In this document: piece by piece, positions 15,148-24,300 of the stretch
How the letters are laid out: the number at the start of each line of letters is the position of its first letter
Position numbering within the stretch: the stretch's first letter is position 1
Assembly (NCBI GenBank): GCA_947630325.1
Contig: CANRHB010000016.1
Location: forward strand, 1 to 37,840
Source of the DNA: an uncultured Clostridia bacterium
Lineage (GTDB): Bacteria > Bacillota > Clostridia > Christensenellales > Borkfalkiaceae
Direction of reading: 5' to 3'
Length of the DNA: 37,840 nt
Notes under the pieces: model-generated
The model's database searches: none
Seen by the model: the letters and a program-made list of their open reading frames with translations, nothing else
What the model was told of the DNA's origin: nothing
Translations under genes and position numbers: made by a program

Positions 15148-16074
15148 TCAAACATTTTCGGAAGGACTTTCGTTATCCGCCGAAATAGAAACAAGAAATG
15201 TTTTAATATCTTTTTCCAGTTCTTTTTCGCGCTTATTTACATAAAAGCTCATACCGACACAACCCAAAAACAGCGCGACTGCCAAAATACACCATATCCA
15301 TGATACGGAATTTGCTAAGGGGAAATAGGTAGGTGGTTCCTGAAATAATAAATTCCCCATATCAATATCCTTAAATGAATATTTCATAAGAAAAATATAA
15401 ACAACTAAAAAAATGTTTACGCAGATTGTCAGTCCACTCCCATGCGTGGCATGCTCGTGGAAAGTGAAATTGTCCCGTGTTTTGACATCTTCGTCATGCA
15501 CATTATGCGTAAGAGTATTGATTATTTTTTTCTTATCTGCCGCCAAAAACTGCCACGCAAGAACAAACGCGGTAATCAATGCCGCTGTTAGAAGCAACGC
15601 TGAAATACTAATACCAAAAAACGAAAAAAGCATCGAAATTATCTGAGCGACAGTCGGTTCTGTAACCATACCAAAGGGATCCTTGTAAAAGTGCCACACT
15701 TCATCCCACAATGAAAACTCTTTTAGGACAAGAGTTTCTCCGAAAACTTCGGTTTTAATTTGAAAAATCGGCGCGAACAAAAACACGGCGCAAGACGCAA
15801 ACCCCACGACAAGTGCCGCCAAAGCAATACCTCTTATGTTGGTTATCCGTTTGAAAAGATTCGAGAACTCGGCATTCTTCTCAATTTCAGAAAGCGTATT
15901 TTTGAATTCCTCTTTGGATTCAGCTTCATTTTTCTTTTCCCTTTCCTTTTTCAAAAAGAGCAAAACAAGAAAAACAAAAAGAATAGCACAAAGTATAAAT
16001 AAAAGCAAAACAATTGTGTTTGGCGACAATTCACCACTGCCACCGCCGCCATCCGCCAATAAACCCATCTGCAT
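15148..16074 (-). CDS. Unknown multi-pass membrane protein in an AT-rich island
   Basis: 308 residues, not recognised. By eye there are five or six membrane segments: residues ~19-42, ~83-107, ~143-180 (long, perhaps two), ~213-233 and ~262-282. A charged Lys/Glu-rich cytoplasmic stretch (KKEREKKNEAESKEEFKN...) follows the first helix and resembles a short coiled coil. A His-rich loop (NFTFHEHATHGSG) precedes the fourth group. The N-terminus GLLADGGGGSGE is Gly-rich. GGAGG lies 7 bases before the ATG. The DNA is clearly more AT-rich than the neighbours and the codons differ, suggesting a foreign origin. It is divergent from a small XRE regulator, and a 24-bp palindrome overlaps its promoter, so it is most likely the repressed target of that regulator. 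Confidence 0.75.
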   Translation of the reverse strand: MQMGLLADGGGGSGELSPNTIVLLLFILCAILFVFLVLLFLKKEREKKNEAESKEEFKNTLSEIEKNAEFSNLFKRITNIRGIALAALVVGFASCAVFLFAPIFQIKTEVFGETLVLKEFSLWDEVWHFYKDPFGMVTEPTVAQIISMLFSFFGISISALLLTAALITAFVLAWQFLAADKKKIINTLTHNVHDEDVKTRDNFTFHEHATHGSGLTICVNIFLVVYIFLMKYSFKDIDMGNLLFQEPPTYFPLANSVSWIWCILAVALFLGCVGMSFYVNKREKELEKDIKTFLVSISADNESPSENV

Positions 16075-16091
16075 ACTGAAACCTCCTTTTT

Positions 16092-16115
16092 GACAATATT
16101 ATATAGTATATTGTC
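16092..16115. promoter_or_regulatory. Candidate XRE operator (24-bp palindrome)
   Basis: GACAATAT and ATATTGTC are perfect 8-bp arms around an 8-base AT centre. It covers the -10 box and most of the spacer of the membrane-gene promoter. A second inverted repeat CCTATA...TATAGG (16115-16138) lies next to it, over the -35 region. Confidence 0.65.
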
Positions 16116-16126
16116 CTATAAGTCAA
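16098..16126 (-). promoter_or_regulatory. Promoter of the unknown membrane gene
   Basis: TTGACT (16126-16121), 17 bases, TATAAT (16103-16098). Overlapped by the 24-bp palindrome. Confidence 0.75.
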
Positions 16127-16160
16127 GAAAAATATAGGAAAATTTCCCATAATTTTTATT

Positions 16161-16373
16161 ATGGATATTGCAAAACAAGTCGGCGAAAACCTAAAAGAGG
16201 CACGACAGGCAATGGGCGTGACGCAAGCGCAAATTGCCAAAGAGCTCCACAAGTACCAGTCTGATTACAGCGATTATGAAACGGGCAAGGTGCGTATGAG
16301 CTACGAACTCATCGTACAACTTTGCAAGCGGTTCGACATTACTCCGAACGATCTGTTCGGCTTTGAAAAATAA
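16161..16373 (+). CDS. Small XRE-family (Cro/CI-like) repressor
   Basis: 70 residues, essentially one HTH_3 domain: VGENLKEARQAMGVTQAQIAKELHKYQSDYSDYETGKVRMSYELIVQLCKRFDITPNDLFGF. The helix-turn-helix is about residues 20-40. There is no sensor domain. No Shine-Dalgarno precedes the ATG; a CATAAT box ends 7 bases before it, so a leaderless mRNA is possible, but no good -35 was found. It is divergent from the unknown membrane protein and shares its AT-rich composition. It ends at a bidirectional terminator. Confidence 0.88.
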   Translation: MDIAKQVGENLKEARQAMGVTQAQIAKELHKYQSDYSDYETGKVRMSYELIVQLCKRFDITPNDLFGFEK

Positions 16374-16408
16374 TTCCCCTCGCATGTATGCGAGGGGAAT
16401 TATTTATT
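16372..16408. terminator. Bidirectional terminator between the XRE gene and mrp
   Basis: AATTCCCCTCGCAT / ATGCGAGGGGAATT, a stem of about 14 bp, with T-rich tails on both strands. Confidence 0.9.
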
Positions 16409-16426
16409 TTGAAAATAAAGTCGTTT

Positions 16427-17272
16427 TTATTTCAAATAGTCTTTGATCTCTCGGGAATTTTCGATTTTGAAAAAGATCTCTTGAAGCGGGTCGGTGTCCG
16501 CCTCCGCCATTCTTCCCTCGTCGGCGAGTTTTGCAAGGGCGGGGTCGAGGGGCATTCTCGCGCAAGAAGGCACGCCGAACCTTTTTTTGAGTTCCTCCGC
16601 CTTGCTCGGGCCGAACAGTTCGATCTCTTTGCCGCAGTCGGGGCACTTCAAATAACTCATGTTCTCCACGAGCCCCAAAATGGGCACGTTCATGAGTTTT
16701 GCCATGTTGACGGCCTTGCCGACGATCGTCTCCACAAGGTCCTGCGGGGTGGTGACGATCACGATCCCGCTCAAGGGGATGCTTTGAAAGACGGAGAGGG
16801 GCACGTCGCCCGTTCCCGGAGGCATGTCGATGAACATGATGTCGATGTCCCCCCACACGACGTCCGTCCAGAATTGGATGCACGCCCCCGCGATGAGGGA
16901 CCCCCGCCACACGACGGGGTCGTCCTCGTGCTCCAAAAGGCAGTTCATGGACATGAGTTTGATGCCGCTTCCCGTGCGCACGGGCTCGATCTTGCCGTCC
17001 TCTCCCGTTGCAAGTTCGTGCACGCCGAACATCTTGGGGATAGAGGGACCCGTGACGTCCGCGTCGAGAAGGGCGGTCTTATACCCTCTTGCGTTGGCGC
17101 GGACAGCAAGAAGAGCCGCCGTAAGCGACTTTCCCACTCCCCCCTTCCCGCTTGCGACGGCGACGACCCTCTTTACTTTGGAGCCCTTGCCGAGCGGCTT
17201 GATAAAGGACTGCTTACTCCTCGTGCCGCAGTTGGAACTGCAGGTGGAGCAATCGTGTGTACAGTTTGCCAT
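16427..17272 (-). CDS. mrp: Mrp/NBP35-family Fe-S cluster carrier ATPase
   Basis: 281 residues. The N-terminus has a Cys cluster (C4, C8, C11, C15, as in NBP35-like proteins) that can hold an Fe-S cluster. The deviant Walker A SGKGGVGKS (about 41-49), the switch motif DADVTGPSIPKMFG, IDMPPGTGDV and TTPQDLV follow. A CPDC pair (about residue 208) is the bridging-cluster site of the dimer. These proteins deliver Fe-S clusters to apo-enzymes in the cytosol. AAAGGAG lies 6 bases before the ATG. It begins 18 bases after the ABC transporter gene, so it is the last gene of a three-gene transcription unit. Confidence 0.95.
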   Translation of the reverse strand: MANCTHDCSTCSSNCGTRSKQSFIKPLGKGSKVKRVVAVASGKGGVGKSLTAALLAVRANARGYKTALLDADVTGPSIPKMFGVHELATGEDGKIEPVRTGSGIKLMSMNCLLEHEDDPVVWRGSLIAGACIQFWTDVVWGDIDIMFIDMPPGTGDVPLSVFQSIPLSGIVIVTTPQDLVETIVGKAVNMAKLMNVPILGLVENMSYLKCPDCGKEIELFGPSKAEELKKRFGVPSCARMPLDPALAKLADEGRMAEADTDPLQEIFFKIENSREIKDYLK

Positions 17273-17290
17273 ATATCTCTCCTTTGGGAA

Positions 17291-19066
17291 TTATTTCCGC
17301 ATATTCAAACGATAATACATGCCTTTGCGCGCCATGAGTTCGTTGTGCGAACCCTCCTCCGCGATGCCCTTGTCCGCGATGTACAGAATGCGGTCTGCTT
17401 TGCGGATGGTGGAGAGGCGGTGCGCCACGATGAACGCCGTTTTGCCCTCCAAAATGCTGTCGAGGGCGCCTTGAATGAGCATTTCGGTCTCCGAGTCGAT
17501 GGCGCTCGTCGCCTCGTCCAAGATGATGATCTTGGGATTTTTGAGCACGATGCGCGCAAAGGAGATGAGCTGTTTCTCCCCCGCGGAGAGCCCCTCTCCC
17601 CGCACCTCGATCTGCCCCATAAAGCCCTCGGGGAAGCGCGCCGCCACGCGGTCGGCATAGATCTTCTTCGCGGCGGCGATACACTCCTCGTCCGTCGCCT
17701 CGGGGGTGCCGTAGCGGATGTTGTCGAGAATGGTCCCCTTGAACAGGAAGGGCTCCTGCATGAGCACGCCGATCTCCCTGCGCAGGGAATGGAGGGTCGC
17801 GTCGCGCACGTCGACGCCATCCACCTTCACGCTCCCCTCTTTTACGTCATAGAAGCGGGTCAAAAGGTTGATGACCGTCGTCTTGCCCGCCCCCGTGGGA
17901 CCGACAAGGGCGATCTTCTCCCCCTCCTTTACGTGCAGGTCGAAGTGTTCGAGCACGTTCACCCCCTCCTCATAGGAGAAGGTCACGTCGTCATAGTCCA
18001 CCCTTCCCGTCACGTTTTGAAGGATCACCGCGCCCTCTTTGTCCCGGATGTCGACGGGCGCGTCGATCGTCTCGTAAATGCGCTCGAGGTTCGCCGAGAC
18101 CTGCGAGAACTGTTGCATCACCGCGCCGAGTTGCAGAAGGGGCTCCGCGCAGACGTTGACATAGAGCAGAAAGGCGATGACGGTGCCCGCCATCGTTGCG
18201 TCTCCCGCAAAGGTAAGGGCGAGAGCCACGGCATACAGCCCCAGCGTCCCCGCGTTCCAGAAGAACTCCGAAATGGGGGTATTCAATTCGTTGCGGCGCA
18301 CGATCTGCATCCAACAGCGTGCGCTGTCCTCCTGCAAATCGTGGTACACCGTGCGGTTGAACTGACTGCGGTTGCTGTTTTTGATCACCTTCTCGCCCAT
18401 GATCGACTCGACGATAAAGGCGTTGCGGTTGGAATTCTTTGCGCGGTGTTTGCGGAAGAGCCGCCGCACCTGCTTCTTCACGAGGAAGATGCAGACGACG
18501 AGCGGAATAATGGCCGCATACACCACGGCGGTAAGGAGCGGGCTCATGGAGAGCATGAACACGGTCGCCGTGAAAATTTTGAGGATGTCGACGATAAAGT
18601 TGAGCAGGTGCTCGGTTAGGAAGTCGGCAAGTTCGTTGATGTATTCGGTCACACGGATGGAGATCTTCCCCGCGGGACGGGCGTCGTAATACTCGAAGGG
18701 AAGTTCCTGCAAGTGGACGAAGATCTCCCGTCTGATGTCGGCGATGACGCCGTGTCCGATCGTCCCCATGATGAGTTTGTGGAAATAGGGCAGGACCGAA
18801 GTGATCGCGCCGAGCACGCCGAGCCCCACCATGCAGAGAATGAGGGAGCGGTAGGCCGTCTCCTCGCGCAATAAAACATCGTTGACGAGATAGCGGATGA
18901 TGGCGGGCGGCACGAGCCCCGCAACGGAGGAGAGGATGAGCAGAAGGAGCGCAAGCAAAAAGAGGTTGCGCTTGGGCTTGATGTAGGAGAGCAGACGGCG
19001 GAGATATTTGATGTCTACCTTGTCGGTATTGATTTCTTCATCGAGATAGTAGGTATTCCGTTTCAT
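17291..19066 (-). CDS. Heterodimeric ABC exporter, subunit with catalytic Glu
   Basis: 591 residues: six-helix exporter membrane domain (about 30-320), then a nucleotide-binding domain. Walker A GPTGAGKT (about 391), signature LSAGE (about 494), Walker B IIILDEATSAID with the catalytic Glu, and H-loop IVAHRLSTI. The signature departs from LSGGQ while the partner has a canonical LSGGQ but no catalytic Glu. Together they make one competent and one degenerate ATP site, as in BmrCD/LmrCD/TM287-288 exporters. Start: ATG at 19066, preferred over the GTG one codon upstream because of spacing from GGGGGA; it overlaps the partner's stop (TGATG). Likely a multidrug or lipid/peptide exporter; substrate unknown. 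Confidence 0.93.
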   Translation of the reverse strand: MKRNTYYLDEEINTDKVDIKYLRRLLSYIKPKRNLFLLALLLLILSSVAGLVPPAIIRYLVNDVLLREETAYRSLILCMVGLGVLGAITSVLPYFHKLIMGTIGHGVIADIRREIFVHLQELPFEYYDARPAGKISIRVTEYINELADFLTEHLLNFIVDILKIFTATVFMLSMSPLLTAVVYAAIIPLVVCIFLVKKQVRRLFRKHRAKNSNRNAFIVESIMGEKVIKNSNRSQFNRTVYHDLQEDSARCWMQIVRRNELNTPISEFFWNAGTLGLYAVALALTFAGDATMAGTVIAFLLYVNVCAEPLLQLGAVMQQFSQVSANLERIYETIDAPVDIRDKEGAVILQNVTGRVDYDDVTFSYEEGVNVLEHFDLHVKEGEKIALVGPTGAGKTTVINLLTRFYDVKEGSVKVDGVDVRDATLHSLRREIGVLMQEPFLFKGTILDNIRYGTPEATDEECIAAAKKIYADRVAARFPEGFMGQIEVRGEGLSAGEKQLISFARIVLKNPKIIILDEATSAIDSETEMLIQGALDSILEGKTAFIVAHRLSTIRKADRILYIADKGIAEEGSHNELMARKGMYYRLNMRK

Positions 19067-20889
19067 CACAGTTCCCCCTTCCCGTAAGAGGAATCGTCAA
19101 GCTGGCCGTCGCTCGTCTGGAGCCGCCAGATCGCCGCAAACGCACCGCCGAGGGCGATGAGTTCCCGCGGGGTCCCCCGCTCCACGATCTCGCCGTCGCG
19201 GAGATAGATCACCTCGTCGCAGTCCATGACGGAGGAGACGCGGTGGGCGGAGATGAGGAGGGTATGTCCGGGGCAGGTCGCTTTGAGGGCGGCAAGGACG
19301 CGCCGCTCGGTCGCCATGTCGAGGGCGGAAGAGGCGTCGTCCAACACGAGCACGGGCGCGCCCTTTACGAGCGCGCGGGCAATGGAGACGCGCTGTTTCT
19401 GCCCGCCCGAGAGCCCGATCCCCCGTTCGCCGATGATGGTCTCATACCCTTCGGAGAGTTTTTCGATGAAGCGCGCCGCCTGCGCCGTCTCCGCCGCGCC
19501 GAGGACAAGTTCCTCCTCGCAGTCGGGGTGGGCAAAGGCGATGTTCGCGTCCACCGTGTTGGAAAAGAGAAAGACGTCTTGAAAGACGTAAGAAAATTCG
19601 GAGCGGAGCGCCTCGAGGGAATAGTCGCGGATGTCCGTTCCGTCGAGGGTGATCTTGCCCGAAGTGACGTCAAAGGTGCGGCAGAGGGTCTTGAGGAGGG
19701 CGGACTTGCCGCTCCCCGTGCCCCCCATCACGCCGATGCGCTTGCCATAGGGAATATCGAGGTCGATGTTTTTGAGCACGCTCTTTTCCCCGAGGGTAAG
19801 GGAGACGTTCTCCATGCGAAGGTGTGGCTCCTTTGCGGGCAGGAAGGAGGAGGCGCAGTCGGGCACCCTCCCCTCCTCGGTAAGGAAGCGTTTGAGCCGC
19901 CCGCCCGAGACAAGTTGGTTCTGCATACGGGAGAAAGAGCGGGAGAGTTGGGTGATGTGCGAGACGATCTTGGTGACATAAGTGGTGGCGGCGGTGAGCG
20001 CGCCGATGTGGATACTGCCGCTGAGCACCAGAAGAACAGTGATGATGACCGTCCCCACATAGGCGGCCTGTTGGAAGCCCGCGAAAATGCTCTCGTACTT
20101 TGCCGTAAGTTTCACCTCTTCGGTTTGGAGATGAAAGACTTTTTGATTGTCGCGGTCGAATTTTTTGAGTTCAGTCTCCTCGCCCGCAAAGGAGCGGACG
20201 ATGCGCACGGCGTCGATGTTCTCCTGCACGGTAAGGTTGATCTCCGAATATCCCTCGCGTATGGCGCGGAAATGGCGGCGCGAAAGTTTGAGATAGCGGG
20301 CAAGGGCGACGGCATAGAAGGGCGCAAGGCAGACGGGGAGGATGAGGAGATAGGGATTGAAACTTGCGAGCATCGCCACCGAAAAGATCAGCACGCAGAT
20401 CGAATCGAAGATGTTCATGGAAATGCGCGAATACATCTCTTTGAGGATGATGGTGTCGCGGTTCATGGTGGTGAGGAGTTCTCCGATGTTGTAGTTTGAA
20501 AGAGTTTCCTCGTCGAGGGAGAGGAGTTTTTCGTAAGTGGCGGCGCGGAGGTCGCACTCCATTCTGAGGCCGCACCATTGAAAGGTGACGTTTTTGAGAT
20601 AGAGGAAGAGAATGCGCACGAGTACGAGCCCCGCGAACACGCCCGCCACGACGCCGAAGAGTTGCCAGCTTCCCAATTCGCCGAAACTGCCGCGGAAGAG
20701 GAAGGCAAACCAATCGCCGTCGTCCACCGCCGTGCCCTCGTCGAAGCTGATGATGTAGTCGATGATGCCCGCGGAGAGCAAGGGGATGAGAATATCGCAC
20801 ACGATGGCGATAAAGGAAAAGACTTTGGCAAGGAGAGAGAGGGGCAGATATTTCTTCCAATATTGAAAGCCGAATTTGATAACGCCCAT
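19066..20889 (-). CDS. Heterodimeric ABC exporter, subunit with degenerate ATP site
   Basis: 607 residues from the ATG preceded by AAGGAGG with a 5-base spacer; ten in-frame upstream codons are rejected. It has a six-helix membrane domain and an NBD with Walker A GGTGSGKS (about 390), Q-loop VFQDVFLF, canonical LSGGQKQR (about 494), Walker B VLVLDDASSALD where Asp replaces the catalytic Glu, and H-loop SAHRVSS. This is the non-catalytic partner of the next gene. It is the first gene of the ABC-ABC-mrp unit, with a promoter at 20910-20938. Confidence 0.93.
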   Translation of the reverse strand: MGVIKFGFQYWKKYLPLSLLAKVFSFIAIVCDILIPLLSAGIIDYIISFDEGTAVDDGDWFAFLFRGSFGELGSWQLFGVVAGVFAGLVLVRILFLYLKNVTFQWCGLRMECDLRAATYEKLLSLDEETLSNYNIGELLTTMNRDTIILKEMYSRISMNIFDSICVLIFSVAMLASFNPYLLILPVCLAPFYAVALARYLKLSRRHFRAIREGYSEINLTVQENIDAVRIVRSFAGEETELKKFDRDNQKVFHLQTEEVKLTAKYESIFAGFQQAAYVGTVIITVLLVLSGSIHIGALTAATTYVTKIVSHITQLSRSFSRMQNQLVSGGRLKRFLTEEGRVPDCASSFLPAKEPHLRMENVSLTLGEKSVLKNIDLDIPYGKRIGVMGGTGSGKSALLKTLCRTFDVTSGKITLDGTDIRDYSLEALRSEFSYVFQDVFLFSNTVDANIAFAHPDCEEELVLGAAETAQAARFIEKLSEGYETIIGERGIGLSGGQKQRVSIARALVKGAPVLVLDDASSALDMATERRVLAALKATCPGHTLLISAHRVSSVMDCDEVIYLRDGEIVERGTPRELIALGGAFAAIWRLQTSDGQLDDSSYGKGEL

Positions 20890-20909
20890 ATTGACCTCCT
20901 TGCATGTGT

Positions 20910-20938
20910 ATTTTATCACGTTTGCATAAGAATGACAA
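20910..20938 (-). promoter_or_regulatory. Promoter of the ABC-ABC-mrp unit
   Basis: TTGTCA (20938-20933), 17 bases, TAAAAT (20915-20910) with TG one base before it. Confidence 0.65.
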
Positions 20939-21009
20939 GCAAATAGAGCGCTAATTGATCGAAGGACAAAAAACCTATCCCCTACTTCGCGTCCCTAAAC
21001 GGGACAGCA

Positions 21010-21102
21010 AGCAAAACCCCTTCCATTGGAGGGGCAAGCAAGCAAAACCCCCTCCTCGGGAGGGGCAAGAAAGCAAAACCCCCTCCATTGGAGGGGGACT
21101 AA
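21010..21102. repeat. Three tandem 31-bp units with C-rich hairpins (family B)
   Basis: AGCAAAACCCC starts at 21010, 21041 and 21072, an exact 31-base period. Each unit contains a small palindrome (TCCATTGGA or TCCTCGGGA flanked by CCCC/GGGG). Single family B hairpins also occur at about 6790, 34180, 34525 and 34885. Confidence 0.75.
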
Positions 21103-21124
21103 GGGGGTGGGCACCATTCCAAAC

Positions 21125-21215
21125 TGTCATTTCGAGCTTGTCGAGAAATCTCGCCTTATTACAATGAGGACACCCTTCGACAGGCTCAGGGTGACGTATT
21201 TTAGAATACGCCCTC
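21125..21215. repeat. Family A intergenic palindromic repeat, copy 2
   Basis: TGTCATTTCGAGC...GAGAAATCTCGCC then ...CTCAGGGTGACG, followed by the same TATTTTAGAATA tail as copy 1. The right arm is diverged. Confidence 0.65.
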
Positions 21216-21278
21216 CTCCCCTACCCCTCCCCCACGGAGGGGGTAAGAGCGGAACCCCCGCGGGAAATCAATAGAAAT

Positions 21279-21306
21279 ACAGCCGAGGGCGAATGCCCTC
21301 GGCTGT
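21279..21306 (-). terminator. 3' hairpin of the collagen-like gene
   Basis: ACAGCCGAGGGC-GAAT-GCCCTCGGCTGT, a perfect 12-bp stem. On the minus strand it is followed by ATTTCTATT, a weak U-tract. Confidence 0.65.
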
Positions 21307-21342
21307 GATCATTTAAGGTCGACAAAGAAAATTCTTTCTGCC

Positions 21343-24300
21343 TTAGTCGCCGGGCGTCAAATCTTCCATCTCCTTACCTGTGTCGAGCCCCGAGTTGCCT
21401 TGGAACGTAACGGTAATGGTTTCATTGAGATCTTCGGGTCTGCTCAAACCGTAACCCCACGTGGTATTGACATACTTACAATTCTTGATCTCGACCTTGG
21501 CGCTACCGTTCGTATTTCGATTACAATAGATCGCGCAGTACATATCTTCGAAAATGCAATCTTCAAAGATGATGTTCGCCGTCGAATCAAAGCCGAGGGT
21601 CATGACATAGCCTGCACCTGCATCTACTGCCTTAAAGTGCACGTTTTTGATCGTGATCGTGCCCGAGAGGATCCCCTCGTTGATATTGAAGTAGTTGAAC
21701 GCGGTGTGTTTCACATTGATGAGCGTCTTGCCGTCAGTCGTATCGGACGTTGTTCCGTCGATCGTAAGATTGACGCCGGGATCGAGATACATTCCGTCGG
21801 TGGGACGGACGCTGCTGCTATTCCCAAGGGTCGTACCTGTGGGCATGTTCTTGACGGTGATCTCCACACCTTCTGCTTCATGCACTTCGCCCGTATAGGA
21901 ACCGCCCGCGGTGTATCCCAAGAAATAGTTGTTGTATTGCGTGCACTGCGTTGTGAACTCTGCGCCGAAATCGAGGGTAGCCTTAGTGCCTTCCGCAAGT
22001 TGGACGTTCTCAAATACGTCAGCCCCGCTTAGAACGCCAACCACAAAACCGATGGAATTCCATGTTTCTTCGCTCGCCGCGAAGCTGATATTCACCTCGC
22101 CTTCAAGTTTACAATTTGTAAGTTTGCTCCCTTCGGCATTGCCGACAAATGCGCCCGCCTGCGAACCCGCAACGGTGACATTGCGAAGGGTAAGGTTGGA
22201 GATCACGGGGTTGCCGTTATAGAACAATCCTGCCTGTCCGTTATCATTCGCGCCCTCCACAGACATGTTTTCAATGGCTTTGTTGTTGCCTTCGAGGTTG
22301 ACCCAATATCCATTCATCGGCACGTATGCTTTCCCTTCCAAGTCGATGTCGTTTTCAAGGAAAATGTAGAGGACGGAACCTTCACCTGGAACGGCAATTT
22401 TCTCTTCAGTGCGCATTTCCGCAAGCGTCATCCAGCCATTCACGTTGGAGACGGCATACGTTTTATGCTTGACGCCGTTCGTGTACTTGATCGCCAAACC
22501 GTCGGCAATGTTCACCGACAAAGAATACTTCTCGGTGGTCTTTACGCCTGACAAGTTGGCAGGGGAGTAATTTTGGAACAGCCGTCCGCACCAATAGTTA
22601 TCGTCGTTCCATGTGCTCGTGGCCGTCAAATCGTACTCATCGATGTTATTGAGATTGAGCACCGCGTTGCAGTCAAGCGTAACATCACCGACATTGCCCG
22701 AAATATATACGCCGTAAAGCAGACCAATGCCGCCCGCAGTAGCGTCGGCTCCGAGCGCCACATCACTCCAATTTAGGATGATGTCGCCTTTGAGAGTAAC
22801 ATTCTTAAATCCTGCGCCTGAACCTGATTCCATCCGTCCGCCGAAAACTCCAACTTGGGAACCGGTTGCGGTAACATTTTCAAGAATCAAATCATTGATA
22901 GCAGGATCGGGCATATATGCGAATACGCCTCCGGATTCACCGTCTTCCACTGTGGTGATATTTTTCAAAGTGGAATTGTGACCGTTCAAAACAGCTCTGC
23001 CGACGGAGAGCGGAACGTACTCGACGTTCGAGAAATCGTAAATAGTATCTTCTTCCAATTCAATCGTCAATATATTTTCGCCTTTGTTCTTCCCGGTAAT
23101 GGGACAGGTGTTCCAACCCGCATTTGCATAGATTTCCTGCAGATTCATGAAATCTGCGACCGTATACAGATGGACAGAAGCGACATACAAATCACCGCTG
23201 TAAGTCTTCCCATACGTGACATCTTTCAACCGGGCTTCTACCGTAACGCCGGAGAAATCTCCCGAAAGGGTCAGCGTGATACCGGTTTGCGATGCACTAT
23301 ATCTGCCGCCGAGGACCTGCGAGGGCACATATTCCCCATTGGTTGCGGTAATGCCGTCCGTCTTAACAGTGAAGAGAACCTTGACAACAACGTCTGCAAG
23401 CTGGCTACCATTGACGGTGATCGCCGCATTGGAAAGCGCATCACCTACAACGCCGCCGACATTCACAGGGCTGTCATCGATCAACGCTTCCTCTGTGGTA
23501 CACTTAACGACAACATTCGCCATTGTAACGCCATCGAGTTTTGTGCCAACGTGCATTCTGCCGACGACGCCGCCAAGCGCGCCGTCACCGTAAACGGTAA
23601 GATTTTTAACGGTAAGATTAGACATATATCCGCCGTTTTTGTTTGTAAAGCCGACAACTCCTCCGACGACTTGGCCGTGTTCGCCCGTCGTTTCGGAAAT
23701 TGTTCCGTCTGCCTTGACAAAGCTCGTTCCATCGCCTTCTACCGTTGTGCCTTTGATCGGGAATTTATTAACATTGTTCCAGATCGAACCGAACGCACCG
23801 CCGACTTGGCTGACGCCGACAACTTCGATGTGCCCGTTGACAGTCAACCCCGTAATAGCTCCATCCGAGAAATTGGAATCGGGTTGCAAAGATCCCGCGA
23901 TACCGCCCGTATGGATCCCGCCCGACTTGCCGCCGGACACTTTTACATTGGTCACTGTGATGTCATGGAATTCCACGATGTTCATCGCAGTCCCAACGAC
24001 CGCGCCGACATCCGCATTCCCCGTAACATTAACGTCGGTAAAGGTCAAATGGTGTATCTCGGCATATTCAACATAGCCAAAGAAACCAACGCTGTTCATC
24101 TCGGGCTTGTCGATCGTGAGATCGGAGATCACATAATTTCCGCCCTCGGGCTTTGTCCCAACGAAAGTGCCGTGGAATTTATGTTCGTTCGTGCCGATCG
24201 GCTCCCAATCAACGCCCGCAAGACTGATATCCGCGGCGAGTTTGATCGTCTTTCCTGCGAAGTCGTTCCCCGCGTTCACTTGATCGCGGAACTCGATGAG

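Larger units (their letters stand above)
20939..21342. other. Intergenic region of stacked repeats
   Basis: No gene is supported. It holds three 31-bp tandem units (family B hairpins, 21010-21102), a family A palindrome (21125-21215), further C/G-rich hairpins (CCCCTCCCCCACGGAGGGGG type) and the 3' hairpin of the collagen-like gene (21279-21306). Confidence 0.65.

Noticed and set aside
14183..15151. A 700-residue version of the HI0933-type flavoprotein extended upstream
   Set aside because: The extra 323 residues are low-complexity antisense to the DUF1508 gene. The FAD motif starts at the shorter ATG and a consensus promoter sits right before it.
16388..18619. Long open frames opposite real genes (for example 743 codons here on the plus strand, and 751 codons opposite the collagen-like gene at 22855-25110)
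   Set aside because: They lie antisense to clearly recognised genes, have no family motifs, odd composition (His/Arg/Asp-rich) and no ribosome binding sites. They follow from GC-rich codon bias.
20990..21110. Possible CRISPR array
   Set aside because: The 31-bp units are contiguous with no unique spacers, there are only three, and no cas gene is present.
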